Assembly (NCBI GenBank): GCA_030042575.1
Contig: JASHZK010000211.1
Location: 1 to 12,351, forward strand
Length of the DNA stretch: 12,351 nucleotides
Source of the DNA: Acidimicrobiales bacterium
GTDB taxonomy: Bacteria > Actinomycetota > Acidimicrobiia > Acidimicrobiales > UBA8190
Direction of reading: 5' to 3'
The stretch's first letter is position 1. Each line of letters begins with the position of its first letter. Shown piece after piece: positions 11,606 to 12,351 of this stretch. Both the position numbers and the translations under genes were made by a program. The notes under the pieces were generated by a model. That model was not told the origin of the DNA. It was given only the letters and a program-made list of their open reading frames with translations, and made no database searches.

Positions 11606-12351
11606 ATGAAGGAGGACCTCAAGAGCAACGGCCGGGCAGGTCACGAGGCGCTCGTTGCGCCCCCGAACCCAAGACATCCGGTCCGCGGCGCGTGGAGAGC
11701 ACTGGTCGACGGCGAGGCTGTGGTCTGGCCGGCCCTTCTCTCCGGCTTGATCGTCACCGGCGTCTCGCTGCTGGTCGGTCCCAAGCGGGGCGACATCGAG
11801 GTCGACGTGGCCATGGTGAGCGTCACCACATTCCTCTTCGGCGTCCTCCTCGGTTTCACCATCGCCCGTCTGCGCGACCGCCTGGCCATCGTCCAGAACC
11901 TGGTGGCCGAGGGCCACGCCTGCCTGTTGTCGATCTATCAGATGGTCGAGGTGTTCGGCGACGACGAACGCGACCGCGTCAGACGGCTCATCGACCGTTA
12001 TCTCACCGAGCAGATCGATTTCCGACTGGTCGACAACCACAGGGCCATGCCCTCCTTCATGGCCCTGACCGAGGCCGTCTACGCCCTCGATCCCCAGACC
12101 GTCCAGCAGCAGCACACCTACAAGGAGCTCCTCGTCCAGTGCAACGCAATGAACGAGGATCGCATGCTCATGGAGGCCGCCACCGGCCAGAACCTGTCCG
12201 CCGTGGAGTGGGCCGGGTTGATCCTCCTCTTCCTGCTCCTGGTGAGCCTGGCGGCCGTGCTCCCAGGCGGCCGAACCTTGGGTGCCGTGGTGGTGGGCGT
12301 GCTCACGGGGACGCTGGTGACCTTCATGGTCATCGTGCGCATGCTGGACCG
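11606..12351 (+). CDS. Bestrophin-like (DUF4239-like) four-helix membrane protein, C-terminus cut by the window edge
   Basis: From ATG 11606 a frame of 248 codons stays open to the right edge. The visible protein begins MKEDLKSNGR and has a cytosolic N-terminus. Two membrane segments (about 39-57, VVWPALLSGLIVTG; and 70-88, with FLFGVLLGFTIARLRDRL) come first. A long hydrophilic helical region (about 89-199) follows, then two more segments (201-219 and 224-246). A 2+2 helix plan with a central soluble helical domain, and the LGFTIARLRDRL segment, is typical of bestrophin-like/DUF4239 proteins, some of which are anion channels. This assignment is by layout and is tentative. Few residues are probably missing, since the fourth segment ends almost at the edge. 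The start is supported by TAGAGT seven bases upstream. Confidence 0.75.
   Translation, partial: MKEDLKSNGRAGHEALVAPPNPRHPVRGAWRALVDGEAVVWPALLSGLIVTGVSLLVGPKRGDIEVDVAMVSVTTFLFGVLLGFTIARLRDRLAIVQNLVAEGHACLLSIYQMVEVFGDDERDRVRRLIDRYLTEQIDFRLVDNHRAMPSFMALTEAVYALDPQTVQQQHTYKELLVQCNAMNEDRMLMEAATGQNLSAVEWAGLILLFLLLVSLAAVLPGGRTLGAVVVGVLTGTLVTFMVIVRMLD

Noticed and set aside
10928..12115. Minus-strand open frame of 395 codons across the TIGR03084 gene and the right edge
   Set aside because: It is out of frame with the TIGR03084 gene and antisense to the membrane protein, whose frame stays open for 248 codons with a clear four-helix pattern.

Overview
The window is a gene-dense, high-GC stretch of bacterial chromosome. 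It has frequent GTG starts, 4-base GTGA gene overlaps, a TIGR03084-type DinB-like protein, a DUF6941 protein, and TANNNT boxes placed directly in front of start codons. Together these suggest an actinobacterium, probably of the Acidimicrobiia (inference from protein character; no marker gene is present). I see no RNA gene, insertion sequence, CRISPR array or phage gene, and no stretch of 300 bases without a gene.

Left part (1-2933): a divergent pair of units. Leftward run a DUF6941 protein and the first 52 codons of a MaoC-type hydratase cut by the window edge. Rightward run a class I SAM methyltransferase and, translationally coupled to it, an acyl-CoA dehydrogenase with the extra N-terminal domain of (2S)-methylsuccinyl-CoA dehydrogenase. 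Middle (3084-6219): a GT2 glycosyltransferase converges on a two-gene leftward unit made of a CoA-ester lyase (HpcH/HpaI, malyl-CoA/beta-methylmalyl-CoA lyase type) and a polytopic membrane protein. The MaoC hydratase, the dehydrogenase and the lyase would catalyse the last three consecutive steps of the ethylmalonyl-CoA pathway: methylsuccinyl-CoA to mesaconyl-CoA to beta-methylmalyl-CoA to glyoxylate plus propionyl-CoA. This is the clearest functional theme. The crotonyl-CoA carboxylase/reductase and mutase genes are not in the window.

Right part (6276-12351): a leftward series comprising a dienelactone-hydrolase-family enzyme coupled to a DUF885 metallopeptidase-like protein, an unrecognised conserved-looking 229-residue protein, and an SDR oxidoreductase. 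Divergent from the SDR gene is a divergent Lgt-family protein, preceded by a 12-codon upstream ORF. Its 3' end overlaps that of a convergent TIGR03084/DinB-like protein. A four-helix bestrophin-like (DUF4239-like) membrane protein, cut by the right edge, is divergent from that.

Across the window most genes that begin a transcription unit carry a TANNNT box 6-11 bases before the start codon and lack a Shine-Dalgarno sequence, which points to leaderless transcription. Coupled genes instead overlap the preceding stop codon, and one of them (the dehydrogenase) also has a strong Shine-Dalgarno sequence. I found no convincing undescribed defence or mobile system. The items most worth a second look are the split ethylmalonyl-CoA module with its coupled methyltransferase, the Lgt homologue lacking usual active-site residues, its upstream ORF, and the leaderless architecture.
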